NCBI GenBank assembly: GCA_011032825.1
Contig: JAADJZ010000037.1
Coordinates: forward strand, 248,001 to 312,000
Direction of reading: 5' to 3'
DNA length: 64,000 nucleotides
From: Massariosphaeria phaeospora
Taxonomy: Eukaryota > Ascomycota > Dothideomycetes > Pleosporales
Each line of letters opens with the position of its first letter. Positions within the stretch are counted from its first letter, which is position 1. The translations under genes were made by a program, and so were the position numbers. This document shows, in pieces, positions 11,901 through 23,499 of the stretch. The notes under the pieces were generated by a model that was not told the DNA's origin, ran no database searches, and saw only the letters and a program-made list of their open reading frames with translations.

Positions 11901-14900
11901 TTTAAGTGCAGCATAATAGCTTGCTAGTTGCCTAATAATTAGCTAAGCTTTTAATTTCTTTTCGAAGTGTACGAAGTGTTTTGCAAAGCACTAATAATAG
12001 AGCTTGCTACGATAAGCTTGTAGTTTGCAATTCTTTACTTTGAATTAATGCATAATCTTGCATAGATAGAAAGAAACTTCAAGTATACGCAAAATAAACC
12101 TAGGTTTGCAATTTCTATTGTTTTTAGGTATTTTGATTCTGCTTCTAAGTTTCTCTATTCTAGGTTCTTTTTAATCTAATTCGAGATTATTTAGCTCTAA
12201 TATCTAGCGTTAGTTTTGACTTTGTTGTAGCTAATTGCGCTAATAGTTTTTTGCTACTTTGTATTTTGCGCTGCATAGTAAAAAATGTTATAATGTAAGT
12301 TACTTAATTTACACTTCTAATTCTAGACCTAACTAACTAGCTTTCTAAAGATATGCTATTTTTTTCAAGGCAGCTAAAGCAGCAGTTTCTAAACTACATT
12401 TTTAATAACCTTTTTTCTACGTTTAGTAAATCTCGTTTTTCTACAATTTGTAGTAGCTTATTACTTTAGCCTAATTGCTTAATAGATTTACTTGATTTTA
12501 TATTAAGTTGCATTTGTAAGTTTATACACTACTAGTTTAAACAATTTATATAGTTCGTAAGTTCTTAGTTTTAAAACCGCGTTTAAGTTAGAAAGTCGTA
12601 CATTAAGCGCATAATTTTCTTAAATTCTATAGATTCTACACTTATTCTAGAGATATTATGCATTGCTTGTTTAGTAGTTGTATTTAATCTATCGAATAGT
12701 AATGCGTCGTAGAATATAAATAACTAACGAAACTAAAAAAATGCGTTTTGAAGCAAATTAAGCTGTACGCAACTTTTATCTATGCATGTTTTCGCTTCTC
12801 TATTAAGTCTAAAAGTTCTAGAAAATTCTAGAGTATAGATAGCTAAAGAGCAAAGTAATGTTATCGCAGATATACTCTAACATCTCTAGTTAACTAACAA
12901 AGAACTAGATAATCGAAAAGCATTATAGTCTAAAGCAAAAGCTAGCAAATGCTTATAGATAATTAGTTTATATTAATCGAATATATGTTTAGATAGTATA
13001 TCGCGTTTAAGCACAAGTTAGTATTGAACCTAAAAGCCGTTACGACTAGTTTTTTGAAAATTACTTTAACCTATCTAGGCTTTGAAGCAAAGTAATTCGT
13101 TGTAAGTTATAGAATTTACGAAAATATTCAAAAAGCGCTTGACAATTCTTTTAAGTAGCAACTAATTAAGCTTAATAAAAGCTTTTTTTTAGTTAGAATT
13201 CTAGAATGCTATAGTACTAAGCACTTTATAGTATTTATATTCTATAAAAGCTTACTTGTAGTATCGAATTAAGTTAACGCTTTAACAAATACCTGCTTTG
13301 GCTAACGAAGCAAAGCATTTTTTTCTTAAGTCTAAACTAGATCTAGTAATGCCTAGAAAGTGCTTCTATTGTTTTCTATTTATATTAGTATAGTTATTGT
13401 TTTGCCAAAACTTTTTGCTTTTTTATATTCGGTATACTCTAACAGCATAACTTTTTCTATACTTGCAAATAGCTATTGTAGTTTTACCTAACTGTTAAGC
13501 AACTTGTTTCGCATTTTTACGCATGCTTGGAACTTAGTTTACTCGTCGTTAACTAAGCGAAAAAAGTTTTGAAATGTACTAATTTCATAGCTAGAGCTAG
13601 AGCTAACTCTTGTATTATTAAACATTTTAACAAGCAAAAAAGCTGCGCTATTGTCTAACTTACAATGTTATATTTAATGTTTACGCGTATAGTATGCGCT
13701 GCTCTAACGAGCTTTCTAAAGTTACCTAAAGTAGTATAATAAAACTAGACAATTCTATAGATTAGCATATAACTAGAAGTAAAGCAAGCTTGTAGAATCT
13801 CGAAAACATGTGTTAAGTAGTAAAGTTAAAGAGAATTATATTGTATAAAAGCTACGGAAAGTAAAGTCTTTATACGCAGTAGCAGAAAAAAAAAGCTAAG
13901 CCGCAAGCAATAGATATAGAATAGAAACTAGGTTATTACTTACTACTAAAGAATAATGTAGATAAGCTCTATAGCTAACAACATGTACTAATTAATTTCA
14001 CAGTAATAATGTAGCTGCAAAAGTCTTTACTTAAAGTAGTTTCTACAATTTGATAACGCGTACTACGAGGTTAGCTTAAGCGTAGTGCGAGTAACTTCTA
14101 CTTATAGTACTTTTAACTAGCTAGTCTAGCAGCTAGCAGTAGCAGAAAGTACGTATACCTACTTTTTACTTTTTTCTACTTTGATTTAAGCACTTACATT
14201 AGGTTCTTTACTTATTCTTAAGTTAAGCTTTTTCTTACTTAGAACTACTTATTTATAGTTATTTATAGTTTTAGAAACAAGTAACTATGCTGTATAACGT
14301 CAACGAATTTTAGTGTAACAAAACAAAAAGTAAGTTACTATTACGTAGAGTCGAGCACTATACGTTGCTTAGCTAAGCTTCTTTTACTATTTACGTTTTT
14401 ATTAGCTATAACTCTAATAACTCTAAAGCGCGCGTGCAATTAAATAACTTTAACATTAGTAGTATATTATTCTAGAAGCGTTTGCAGCTTCTAAACTTTA
14501 TTTTTCTTTTGTTTCTACTTATTACAGCTGCTAGCAATTGCAGATTTACATACTAGCTGCTGCTTAGCCTACGCTTTGTAAACAAGTAAGCGCTAACTAT
14601 AAATAGTTAAATGTTAACGAAAAGTAAGCTAGACTTTTGCTAATAGATAAGTTAGAAATAATTTATACAAAGCTTATAGAAGCTGCTACCGTAGATAGTT
14701 AATTAAGCGCATGTTTTTTCTTTACTTATTCTCTAATTGTACCGTTACAAAAAAGAGCTTGAAAGCGGACATAGTTTAAGCAATTCAACAAATATAGAAC
14801 CTAGAAAGCAAATCTACTAACTACTAACAATTGTTACTTAAGCTACGCTGTTTTGTGTATCTGCGCTTTTACAGCGCAGCACTATTTTAACATAATAACT
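11901..14900. other. AT-rich mutated DNA, no recognisable gene
   Basis: About 3 kb with the same cytosine pattern as the neighbouring relics. I saw no transposase, polymerase or LTR motif. It is presumably transposon-derived, by context only. Confidence 0.45.
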
Positions 14901-14903
14901 AGC

Positions 14904-15043
14904 AATTTTCAAACGCTTACGTTTGGTAATTGTACAGCACTATTTCGAAATTATTGCTGCAATTTCCAAACGCCCACGTCTAGAAATCGCACGGCACTAT
15001 TTCGAAATTATTACTATAATTTCCAAACGCTTACGTTTAGAAA
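14904..15043. repeat. 57-bp tandem repeat, about 2.5 units
   Basis: A unit containing TTTCCAAACGCTTACG and CACTATTTCGAAATTATT recurs with 57-bp spacing. Because 57 is a multiple of three, the plus frame shows a repeated 19-residue pattern (FQT-T-RN-TALFRNY) inside an open stretch at 14,853-15,173. There is no evidence that it is expressed. Confidence 0.75.
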
Positions 15044-15249
15044 TCTAAGTAATGTTCTCTACTATAACTATTGCGTTTACGCTTTTAACTTCTACAAAAA
15101 GAAAACTAGCACAAAACTCTCTAGAACTTCTACGCACTACTATTCGTTATTTATTTATTTATTTATACAATAGTAGTTTTTTTTCTTTTGTTATTTGTAC
15201 TCGTTTATCGCAGCTAGTGTTTCTGCTACTAGCTAAGATGTAAATAAAG

Positions 15250-17010
15250 CACTCTTTATTATGCGTTCAACTAAAAAGTTTACTATTTTATTAATTTGAA
15301 TGCGTTGAGAATATACACGTAAAGTGTATGTTAGAAAAGCTATTATTATTTTCAAAGTAGCATGCGAAGCGTTTTTGTATATAGTGTTAATAAATTGTAG
15401 TAGTTACGCGTATAGTACGTACTTTGAATTTTATATATATGCTTTAAATTTAGAATCGCAAGTTAATAGAATGCTAGTTTTAAAGTAAAATGCTAGAAGA
15501 AACTACTTTCTACTTATTGTTTTATGCGCTTTCAAATTGTTTCGGCACTACTTACTTACTTTTTTACTAACGAGTTCGTTGTTATAGCTATACATATTAG
15601 TTAAAGTTATATCTATTACTCTACTTCGCACATTCTTGCTTTGAGAACTTGTTTTTGGCAAAGAACAGCTATTTCGTATATTATAAACTCTTTGCTTTAT
15701 ATAATAATAAAAAGAACTTTTTTTATTCTAAGTCTAATAGGATTTATAATAGTGTTATTCTTAATAGTCTTAGCACAGCGAAAACTTTAAAGCGTTCTCT
15801 TTGCTAAAGAAGTGCTAGTAATTGAATTGCTAAGTAAAAAGTAGTGCCAAAAGCTACTTTGCTTACATAAAAAAACGAAAGTATTAATAAAGCTTACAGC
15901 GTTTGCTCGCAGAAAATAGTTACTAAGCTTTATAATCTGCTCTATATTCTTACTTCTATACTAGAAACTAAGCTGTTTTAAATTATAAAAGTTCTAAGTA
16001 AGCGTAGTTAATAACGTTAACTATTTGTACTTAGTTTTAAGCGTTGAGCTTGGATTCTATATTAAAAAGTTTTGGAAAAGTGTTACTAAAGTGTTAGGTT
16101 GTGTTCGAGAAATTAAACAAAAAGTCTTTGCTGTAGTATTCAAGTTGTTGTTTATTACTTTGTTTAAGTTGCTAGCTGTAGGTGCGTTTCGCATTTTCGC
16201 ATTAACACTATTGTTATTGTCGTTTTCTTCGTCCTAGATAGCAAAGATTAGCATAGAATTATTCTTTGAATTCGAATTTGAATTCGGCTACAAACTTTCG
16301 AAGAGTAGTATGCAGCTATCGAAATCGAAATTATTAGCAGAAAATCTATTAGTTAATAACGAATTATTAGAACTTAGAAGTAATAACGAGTTATTAGCAA
16401 TAGCTTTAGCATTGCAAAGCTGCTTGTTCTTAGCATAGCTTAGTGTAGAAACAGCTTTATTCTAAAAACTCTAAGAACTTTTATTATTGCTTATTTTTAT
16501 GTCGTTGCTAGTAGAAAGGAACGTAGAAAATAGTTAAACATTAACGAGAACTAAATGCAATAGATACTCTAGCTGTGTAGCTTATAATGTATTTGAAGCA
16601 AGTGCGAAGTTATTTAAATAGTAGTTATTAAAAAATAGCTTGTAAAGTTGCAGCTTTAATTGTATAAAAGTTAGGTATTTAGGCAGCGCCGTTGCAAGTG
16701 CACATAAAAAAGCTATTTCTATAAAAATAAACTAGTAGAAGTTAGCAGAATATTTGGCAAAATGCTTATTATACTTTTTTATTTGTTAATTTCTCTTGAG
16801 CCTAGCGTATAATTGTTTTATAGTTGTTAAGCTTTTATATTGTATTAGAACTAAGCTTGCTAATGCGATAATACTTACTACTAGAAATAAAAAGCAGTTA
16901 GAGCCAAAGCGCATAGCGTTTTAAATTGTATTCTAATACGATAAAAAAACAGTAGAAAGAAAAGAAAAAAGAGAAAAAGAATTAGCATGCAAAGTTAAAG
17001 CATAGCAGCA
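15250..17010. other. AT-rich mutated DNA with one unassigned open stretch
   Basis: A plus-strand 70-residue open stretch (16,025-16,237) continues past a TAG into Glu/Phe- and Ser/Leu-rich sequence to about 16,480, so a longer reading frame once existed. I cannot assign a family. Nothing else is recognisable. Confidence 0.4.
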
Positions 17011-17024
17011 GCTCGAAAACAAGC

Positions 17025-17215
17025 AGCGCTTTTATTTGTTGTATGCAAAATTACGCGAATTCTTAGCAAATACGCGCGCGTTAACGCGCACAACTAAATT
17101 TTTATAGAAATCAAAACAGCTAGCTATCTACCTACGGTTGCTTTATTAGTACTTAGGCTAGTAAAGCTATAGAGTTTAGTGTAAGCGCTTATACGTACTA
17201 ATTTTTTAGCGTTTT
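17025..17215 (-). repeat. Mutated copy of the dispersed sequence at 30,275-30,500
   Basis: Reverse-complement match to 30,275-30,500: the blocks around CAAAATTACGCGAATTCTT and ATACGTACTAATTTT are shared, in the same order. This copy lies in the mutated compartment and shows the C-to-T/G-to-A changes; the other copy is almost clean. The sequence may be a conserved protein fragment (see the entry at 30,252). Confidence 0.75.
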
Positions 17216-17399
17216 AGAAGCTACTATGCTTTGCGCTAGTACCTATAGCAAAGCTTTGCAGCGCGCTTACGCTACTTTTTCTAAACGCGCTGTTTTTGCT
17301 TATAAACTTATTGCTTTTCGCTATAGTTAGAAATTCGCTTATAAACGCGCTTAGATATACTATTACCTTAGGCAAAGCGTTTTAATAAGCGAAGTACAA

Positions 17400-18340
17400 A
17401 GTTAAGTAGATTGTAGCAAAACTATAGTGTACAACGTGCACTTAAACTTTATAAAGTATAAATTAATTTAGGTACTACGCTAGTTAAAGCTAAAGCGCTG
17501 CTCGAAGCTAACTAAAGCAAATAAATCTGCGCTGTATAAAGAGCTTTGTGCTTACGAATAAAAATACTAGAATAAAATAGCGTTTTAGCTGTAAGCGAAG
17601 CAAGAAGTAATTGTTAATTGCTTTACAATCTCGTAGTTGATAAAAGCAAAGAAATAAAGCTTTTAAGCAATCTATGTTACTGCTTTTAAGCGCAGCGAAA
17701 ACCTACGCAACAATTACAAGCAAACAATGCAGCGCTACGCTGCAAATAAAGTAGTGTTTATTAACAAGTTTATTTTTAACGAAAAGACTAGCTAGAAGCA
17801 CTAAGCGTACGAACTAATTAGTAGCAATAACCAATAGGTAGGCAATGCGCGAAAAAGCAATACGTAGTTGATTTTACTTGCCTATACAATTAACTATAGC
17901 TATCTAGATTGTACTATCGTAAAACGTAGTTACTTCAACTTAAAAGCTTTTATAGAGTAAATTGAGCAGTTTCTACTACTAGCAATTAATTAACAAATAA
18001 AGCGCGCAGTGTGTGTTGTACTAGATAACTACTCTACGCATTAGAATAAAGTTGTTGCTAAAACAATTCGCTGCGCTAGCTACATAGTACAATATTTGCT
18101 ACTATACTTACCTAACTACAATTTAATTAAGCTTACGTTTGCAGTGTTAAAAGCTTAAGTACGTAGGCACTTTTATTTCTAGCGTTACAAGTTTTCTAAC
18201 TTCAACGCTTTTATAAAATATACTGTAGTAGCGAGTAAATGCAATAAGTTTGCAAGAAACTACTTTTAGCATGCAGTAGAAAGTAGATTGTACGTTAAAA
18301 AAGCAGTGTTGAATTAAGCGAGAAATTTAATGCGAGCGTA
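17400..18340 (+). pseudogene. Tc1/mariner (IS630, DDE_3-type) transposase relic
   Basis: The plus frame shows the DDE_3 catalytic core. VVFINK at 17,748-17,765 stands for the FID block (first Asp is now Asn). VVLDNYSTH at about 18,014-18,040 keeps the second Asp. YLPNYNLIKLTFAVLKA at about 18,100-18,150 stands for the last block, with Glu changed to Lys. A helix-turn-helix-like stretch precedes it from about 17,460, and a conserved C-terminal tail follows to about 18,330. TAG and TAA stops interrupt the frame and two of three catalytic residues are gone, so it is inactive. TIRs were not located. Confidence 0.8.
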
Positions 18341-18399
18341 CAAGCGTAGCAAAGTTAACGCATTTAAAATGCAAGTATAGCAAAGAGGTAGCAAAGCAA

Positions 18400-19800
18400 A
18401 ATAAATTTCAACTATTTATTTAATAAACCTACCTAGACTATGTTGCTTATTAACTTGTTTATTAACTAACCTACTGCGTTTATACTTAGATTTAAACTAT
18501 TGCGCAAAGCGCTTAAATTCTTTTACTATACTATTAAGCAACTTGTAGCTAGGTTCTATTGCTGTTTTGTACAAAGTTAAGTTAATGTTAAATATTGCTT
18601 GTAGATTCTCTATTGTCTAGTAACACTTTGTAGCAACTGCTTTTGCTTTATCGTAGTTTCTTTTCTATTACTTTATTCTCTATCGAGAAATTACCTAATT
18701 AAAGAAAAATTTAACGATATTGTACTTGTTTGCTGTAAAGTTAACAGAACTAGATAGCTACGGTATTAACAAAAGTATAGGTATCTTATAGTAGTACAAA
18801 TTTAGCAAAGCAATTAGCAGCAAATGTAGCAACATAAGTAAAACAAGTAGTAGCAAAGAAAGTCTATTTGCTGCAATTAACAGTAGTAGAAATTGCAATA
18901 CTTTACGCTTTTTGTTGTCTCGTTTAAATCTTTTCTACAGCTTTTGCTTTTGCTTTTCTTTTCGCTACTTTATACGCTTTTGCATAACTTCTACTTTTTT
19001 TTTTATATCAATTGCTTTGTACTCTATTTGCATTTCTTTTATTTTGTTTAGTTGCTTTTCTATTCTAGTTTTTATACGCTAATAAAAGTTTGATTTAGCA
19101 AAAGTAAAGTTGCTGCGCTCTACTAGTTCTTTTTAGTACAAAAAGTTTTTCGTTTGTACAGTAAGCACTTCTATTGTAACTAGTAGTTTACATTTCTCTA
19201 AAGCAAACGCCTAGCTGTTAACGTTAGCGCTACTTAGTTTAAAATAAAAGCTAGGTTTCTTTGCGTAGTTGTAGTAATAGTAGTTTATTCTATTTACGCA
19301 ATTTGCGTTAAAACACTTTTATTAACTATATAGCAAGCTCGCTAGCTTTTCTTGCTACTTGTATTTCTTTAACTTCTGCACGGCGTTCTAATTTCGTAGA
19401 TATGCTAACTAATTATAGCAACTACTTACTTCAAGCGTTGCTAAAGCGAAGAAACCTACAATTGAAACTATAGAAGTTTCTGCGCGCTGCTTTAAATTTT
19501 TCTTTAGTTTTGCTACTACGTTAAAACTATAGCACTTAACTTTTACTTTAAACGTTAATTAAATTAGCTAAGTTAAAGCGTTGAAGTGCTTTACGTTCGC
19601 TAGGTTAAGTATTTGCTACAAAGTTGCTTTATTAAAGTGTTAGAAAGTTTAATATTTGTTAATAGCGCGCGCAGCTAGCAACTAGACAATTACCTATAGT
19701 AGGTTAAACTCGAAATTCTTGTTTTCTATTTTGGTAGTAACTTTTTCTATAACGTACTCTACAAGCAAGTAAACTACACAAGCGAGTAAACTACTTGCGC
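18400..19800. other. AT-rich mutated DNA, no recognisable gene
   Basis: Lies between the Tc1/mariner relic and the pogo relic. No domain, tandem repeat or long open stretch was recognised. Confidence 0.45.
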
Positions 19801-19819
19801 TAAAACTCTACTAAAACTC

Positions 19820-21480
19820 TTTTAACAACGCGATGCTTTAACAAGAAAACTAGTTACTAGCTCTAAAAAAAAGCTCAATTGCAGCTTGCGCTTTAAGCTA
19901 TTAAAAGAAACGCGAATTTCTTTTAGCAACGCGCTGCAGCAATTTACAATGTACTTCAAAACACTCTAAAGCGTTAACGCGCTAAAACTCTTTTTCAACG
20001 CAATTCTACGCTTAACTTAGTAAATCTACTTAAAAAAAAAAAAAGTAATTATTTAGCATGTACTTAACTTTAACGCGCGAGAATTTCTTTTTTAGCTTGC
20101 TGCTATAGCTAATATAGCTAATTCTTTGCGCGCTAAGCGTTATCTAAGCTATGTTAGCGTAAATTAGCTTAGTACATTCGTTAAGCGCTAACTTAAGCTT
20201 AAAGTTAAGTTTAATTGCAAGTACAACTACAAAAAAGCTTTGTGCGAGAATTCTAAAGTTATTTAAAAGTAGTTCAAGCTTGTAGAGAACATAAAAGCGA
20301 AGTACAGCATCTAGAATAAAAATACCTACAACTTTAACAAGTTTAGCTTTATAATAGGTATAATATTAACTAAAGCAGTTGTTACAAGCTCTAAGCGCTA
20401 AGAACGGCTAAAGAGCGTTTAGCAAAGCAATTAAAAGTAAACGACAGTAATTCAAAGCGTTAACGCAACAAAGTAGGCAATTTTACTTTTTATTATTTTC
20501 TAAAGCAAGCACTACTTCTTTACCTAGTACAAAGAAAAGAATTTATTTCAAAACTAGGTTATTGCAGTTTCTAAGAACAGCTAAACAACAAATAAACTTA
20601 GTTTTAAGTAGTTAAAGCACTTTAATAAGTATACAAAGAAGTATACTATTAGCGTATACTACTTACTTATAATCGATAGCTATAAAAGCTACAACTCGCT
20701 TAAATTCTAGCAGTACTACAAAAAGAATAGAATTATTACTTTTTGCATACTTTTTTACTTATTGCATTTGCTATAGCTGCTTAATGTAAGCTGTTTTGCG
20801 CCGTTGAAAGTTGCGTATAGCTGCTAAGCTAAGAACCTAATGCGCAGCTATATCAACTACATTACAAAACTTAAGTTTTTACTATGCTTCAAAACTGCTT
20901 TTAGCACTTTAATTTCAACTAATAATATTCTAGAAGAGTTTAGAGAAGCTAAATTAGCTTTATTTAACTTAAAAGCGGTTATATCAAAGCTTAACGTGTA
21001 GTTGCGCACGCTATTACTACTTTCTATTATCAACGCTTTCTAGTAGTCTCAAACACTAAGCAATACTCTTAAATTTAAATTACAATTAAAGCTAATTTAA
21101 AAGAGAATTTAGCAACATGTAGATAGTTTACTTACTTTAATAGTTAATGCCTTTAGAAAGTTCTTAAAAGGCGCTAAGTAGATAGCGCATTTTTTAGTGT
21201 TGATACGCAGCTAAGTAGCTAAGCTTTAAGTAGCTAATAAAGCTGCTACGCAACGTAAATCGCACAAAAAAAAGCGTGTACAAAGAGAGAAAATACTAAC
21301 AGTTAAAAAAAGCTAAAAGTTAATAGCTCTAAAGAAGTTTAGTGCGCGTAGTAATAAAAAAAAAGCAAAAAAAAAAGCGCGCGCTAATAAGAGCAACTAG
21401 CTTGCAAGGCGCTATAGCAAGTGTAGCAAAGCAGAACACAACTTGCGTACGTGTAAAAATAACCCAAATGTAGCGCAAAA
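19820..21480 (+). pseudogene. pogo/Fot1-type (DDE_1) transposase relic with C-terminal zinc knuckle
   Basis: The plus frame gives an N-terminal HTH-like part (about 19,830-20,000). The DDE start reads YNFNKFSFIIGI at about 20,330 (family form YN(F/M)DEKGF, so the catalytic Asp is Asn). A block LLIIDSYKSYNS sits near 20,660-20,700. The C-terminal basic tail carries a zinc knuckle at 21,413-21,454 that reads Y-x2-C-x4-H-x4-C, where the first Cys became Tyr. Knuckles of this kind are usual at the end of this fungal subfamily. A second, shorter relic of the same subfamily lies at 46,020-46,720 on the other strand. The element would have inserted at TA. Confidence 0.75.
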
Positions 21481-21505
21481 GTAGTATTTAATGCAATTAT
21501 ATACT

Positions 21506-21510
21506 GTACT
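21506..21510. repeat. Target site duplication GTACT (left)
   Basis: Identical to 28,970-28,974 on the other side of the Gypsy element. Five bases is the usual length for Ty3/Gypsy integrases. Confidence 0.92.
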
Positions 21511-21732
21511 TGTAAAACTGCGTTTAATCGTAGGTTTAATAACACTTAAAATAGATTAATAGTATAGTAATAAAAATAGTATATTCGTGTAAAAGAAACG
21601 AATTGCTATTTTAGTAGCAATTTAGTGCGAGGTACTTTTAAAAGCTTTGCAAAAAAACTAGTCTAGCTCGTTATAGCTTATAGTAGCTATTAATTAAAAA
21701 AAAACAAACACGTAAAGCTACTTAGCTTTACA
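21511..21732 (-). repeat. Left LTR of Gypsy copy 2 (element 3' LTR)
   Basis: 222 bp, starts TGTAAAACTGCG and ends GCTTTACA. It aligns throughout with the right LTR and with the LTR of copy 1. Confidence 0.95.
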
Positions 21733-23499
21733 TTAACTTTTTTCTAAAAGCTCGAACGTTTCGTAAGCTAACTTTGTTTGAAATTTTTTAATAAAAGCTT
21801 ATATAGGCTATTGTAAAGTAGAATAGCTTTCTAGAGCTTTATACTAATGCCTCGAACTAGTACAAACACAAGTAAAGTTAAAGTAAAAAAGTAGTAAAGT
21901 TTTTCTTAGTAAAGCTAGTAATAAAGTGTACTACTAGCAGAATCTAGCGAATTTTCGGCTTAGTAGCGAGTGCTGCCTATAGTTTTTTTATAGCTCGTAC
22001 TAGCTCTTTTTAACTCTTATTCTTACATTAACCTTGCTAAATCTTCGAATTTGAAAATTAGTTAACGTTAGAATAAGTAAGTTGATCTAGGTTATAATAA
22101 GCTATTGTAGAGTGTTTAGTAGCTAACAGTGTAACTATTAGTTTTTTTTTCGCATATTAGCTTGCGTTAGCTTTTTCTTAGCTGCTTTAATTCTTTACTA
22201 GCTAACATAAACATTACTAGAGTTAGCAATGATATTTTAGATAATAGCAACTTTATAGTGCACTTCTACGCGCGTTGCGTTGCGTTCTAAAGCAATAAAA
22301 AGTACTATTACTTAGGCTAGATAGAATGCTGCATGCTTGTTGTCAACGACTTTAACAAGCGTTTGTACTAAAAGTAAATTGTTAAAAACAACAAAAGCAA
22401 AAAGCATAGGTATTTAAAATGCTTCTAGTGTTTTAATACAAACTAAAACTACTATTTAATGCGTATCTAAACTAGTTAGAAGCGTTATAAGCTATTTTAA
22501 TTCTATATAAAGTACTAGAAAAGCTTTAAAATAAGTTAAAAAAAGTTGTGCTTGCTTTAAAGAGAGTTCGCAACAAGAGTTATTTTGTAGTTGTTTTTAA
22601 CTTCGCTTACAAGCCTCTGTCCCCTAGCGCGCCTAAAACCAAAAAAAAAGTTTTTAAAACTTTTCGCTAGTTTAAAGCGTATACTAACGATAAAGTAAAG
22701 CTTGCTATAATAAAAATAAGCAGGACCTGCAAAGATATTTTTAAAACGCTTAATAGGTATGTGTTATAACTTCTTAGAGTGTAGCAAAGCGCTAATTTAG
22801 TTTTTAGTTGCTAATATGCTTTTTACAGCGCGCACTTTTACTTTTACAATAAATCTACTAACTTTAATAAAAATCTTAATGCTAAAGTTAAGCTAAATAG
22901 TTGCGTTTGTACTGTTAAAGCTGCTGCTTTCTAGTAAAAGTATCTTAAGCAGTTGTTTAACTAGTTAGTAAAAACAAAACTTTAAGAAAACATTAAGCAA
23001 GCTAATACTTTGCGTAAAAAAGTATGCTAGCCTATTATAGGCTACTATAACTCGTATTAATATATTCTAGTTTAAAAAAACTTGCGTTGTTATTAATCTA
23101 GTAGCTAAAAGAAATTGCGAGCGCGCTTAGCTTTTTGCGGACTTTGCCAACGCAACTGCAAAGCGTGCAATTAAAAAAAACAAAGTGCAAAAAAGTATGC
23201 TTACAAAGAGAGTTAAGTTACTTATAGCAAAGTATATAAACTTTAGCTAAAAAGTTGTAAGTAGCTTAGTAGTTTCTAGCGTTAGATTGCAGCTTTTTAA
23301 GCTATTGTAGCGTTAAAAGTAGTTTTTTTGCTTGAATTAGTTTTTGAGCATAGCGTTAGCGTTTTAGAACTTTATTTTAGCGTAACAAAAGCTAATACCT
23401 AGTAGTTAGTATAAAAGCAGTTCGCTTAAAAGTAGCATAGTTATGCATACATTTTTAAAACTTACTTTGTTTTTCTTTGCTATAAAGTGTGCTATACTA

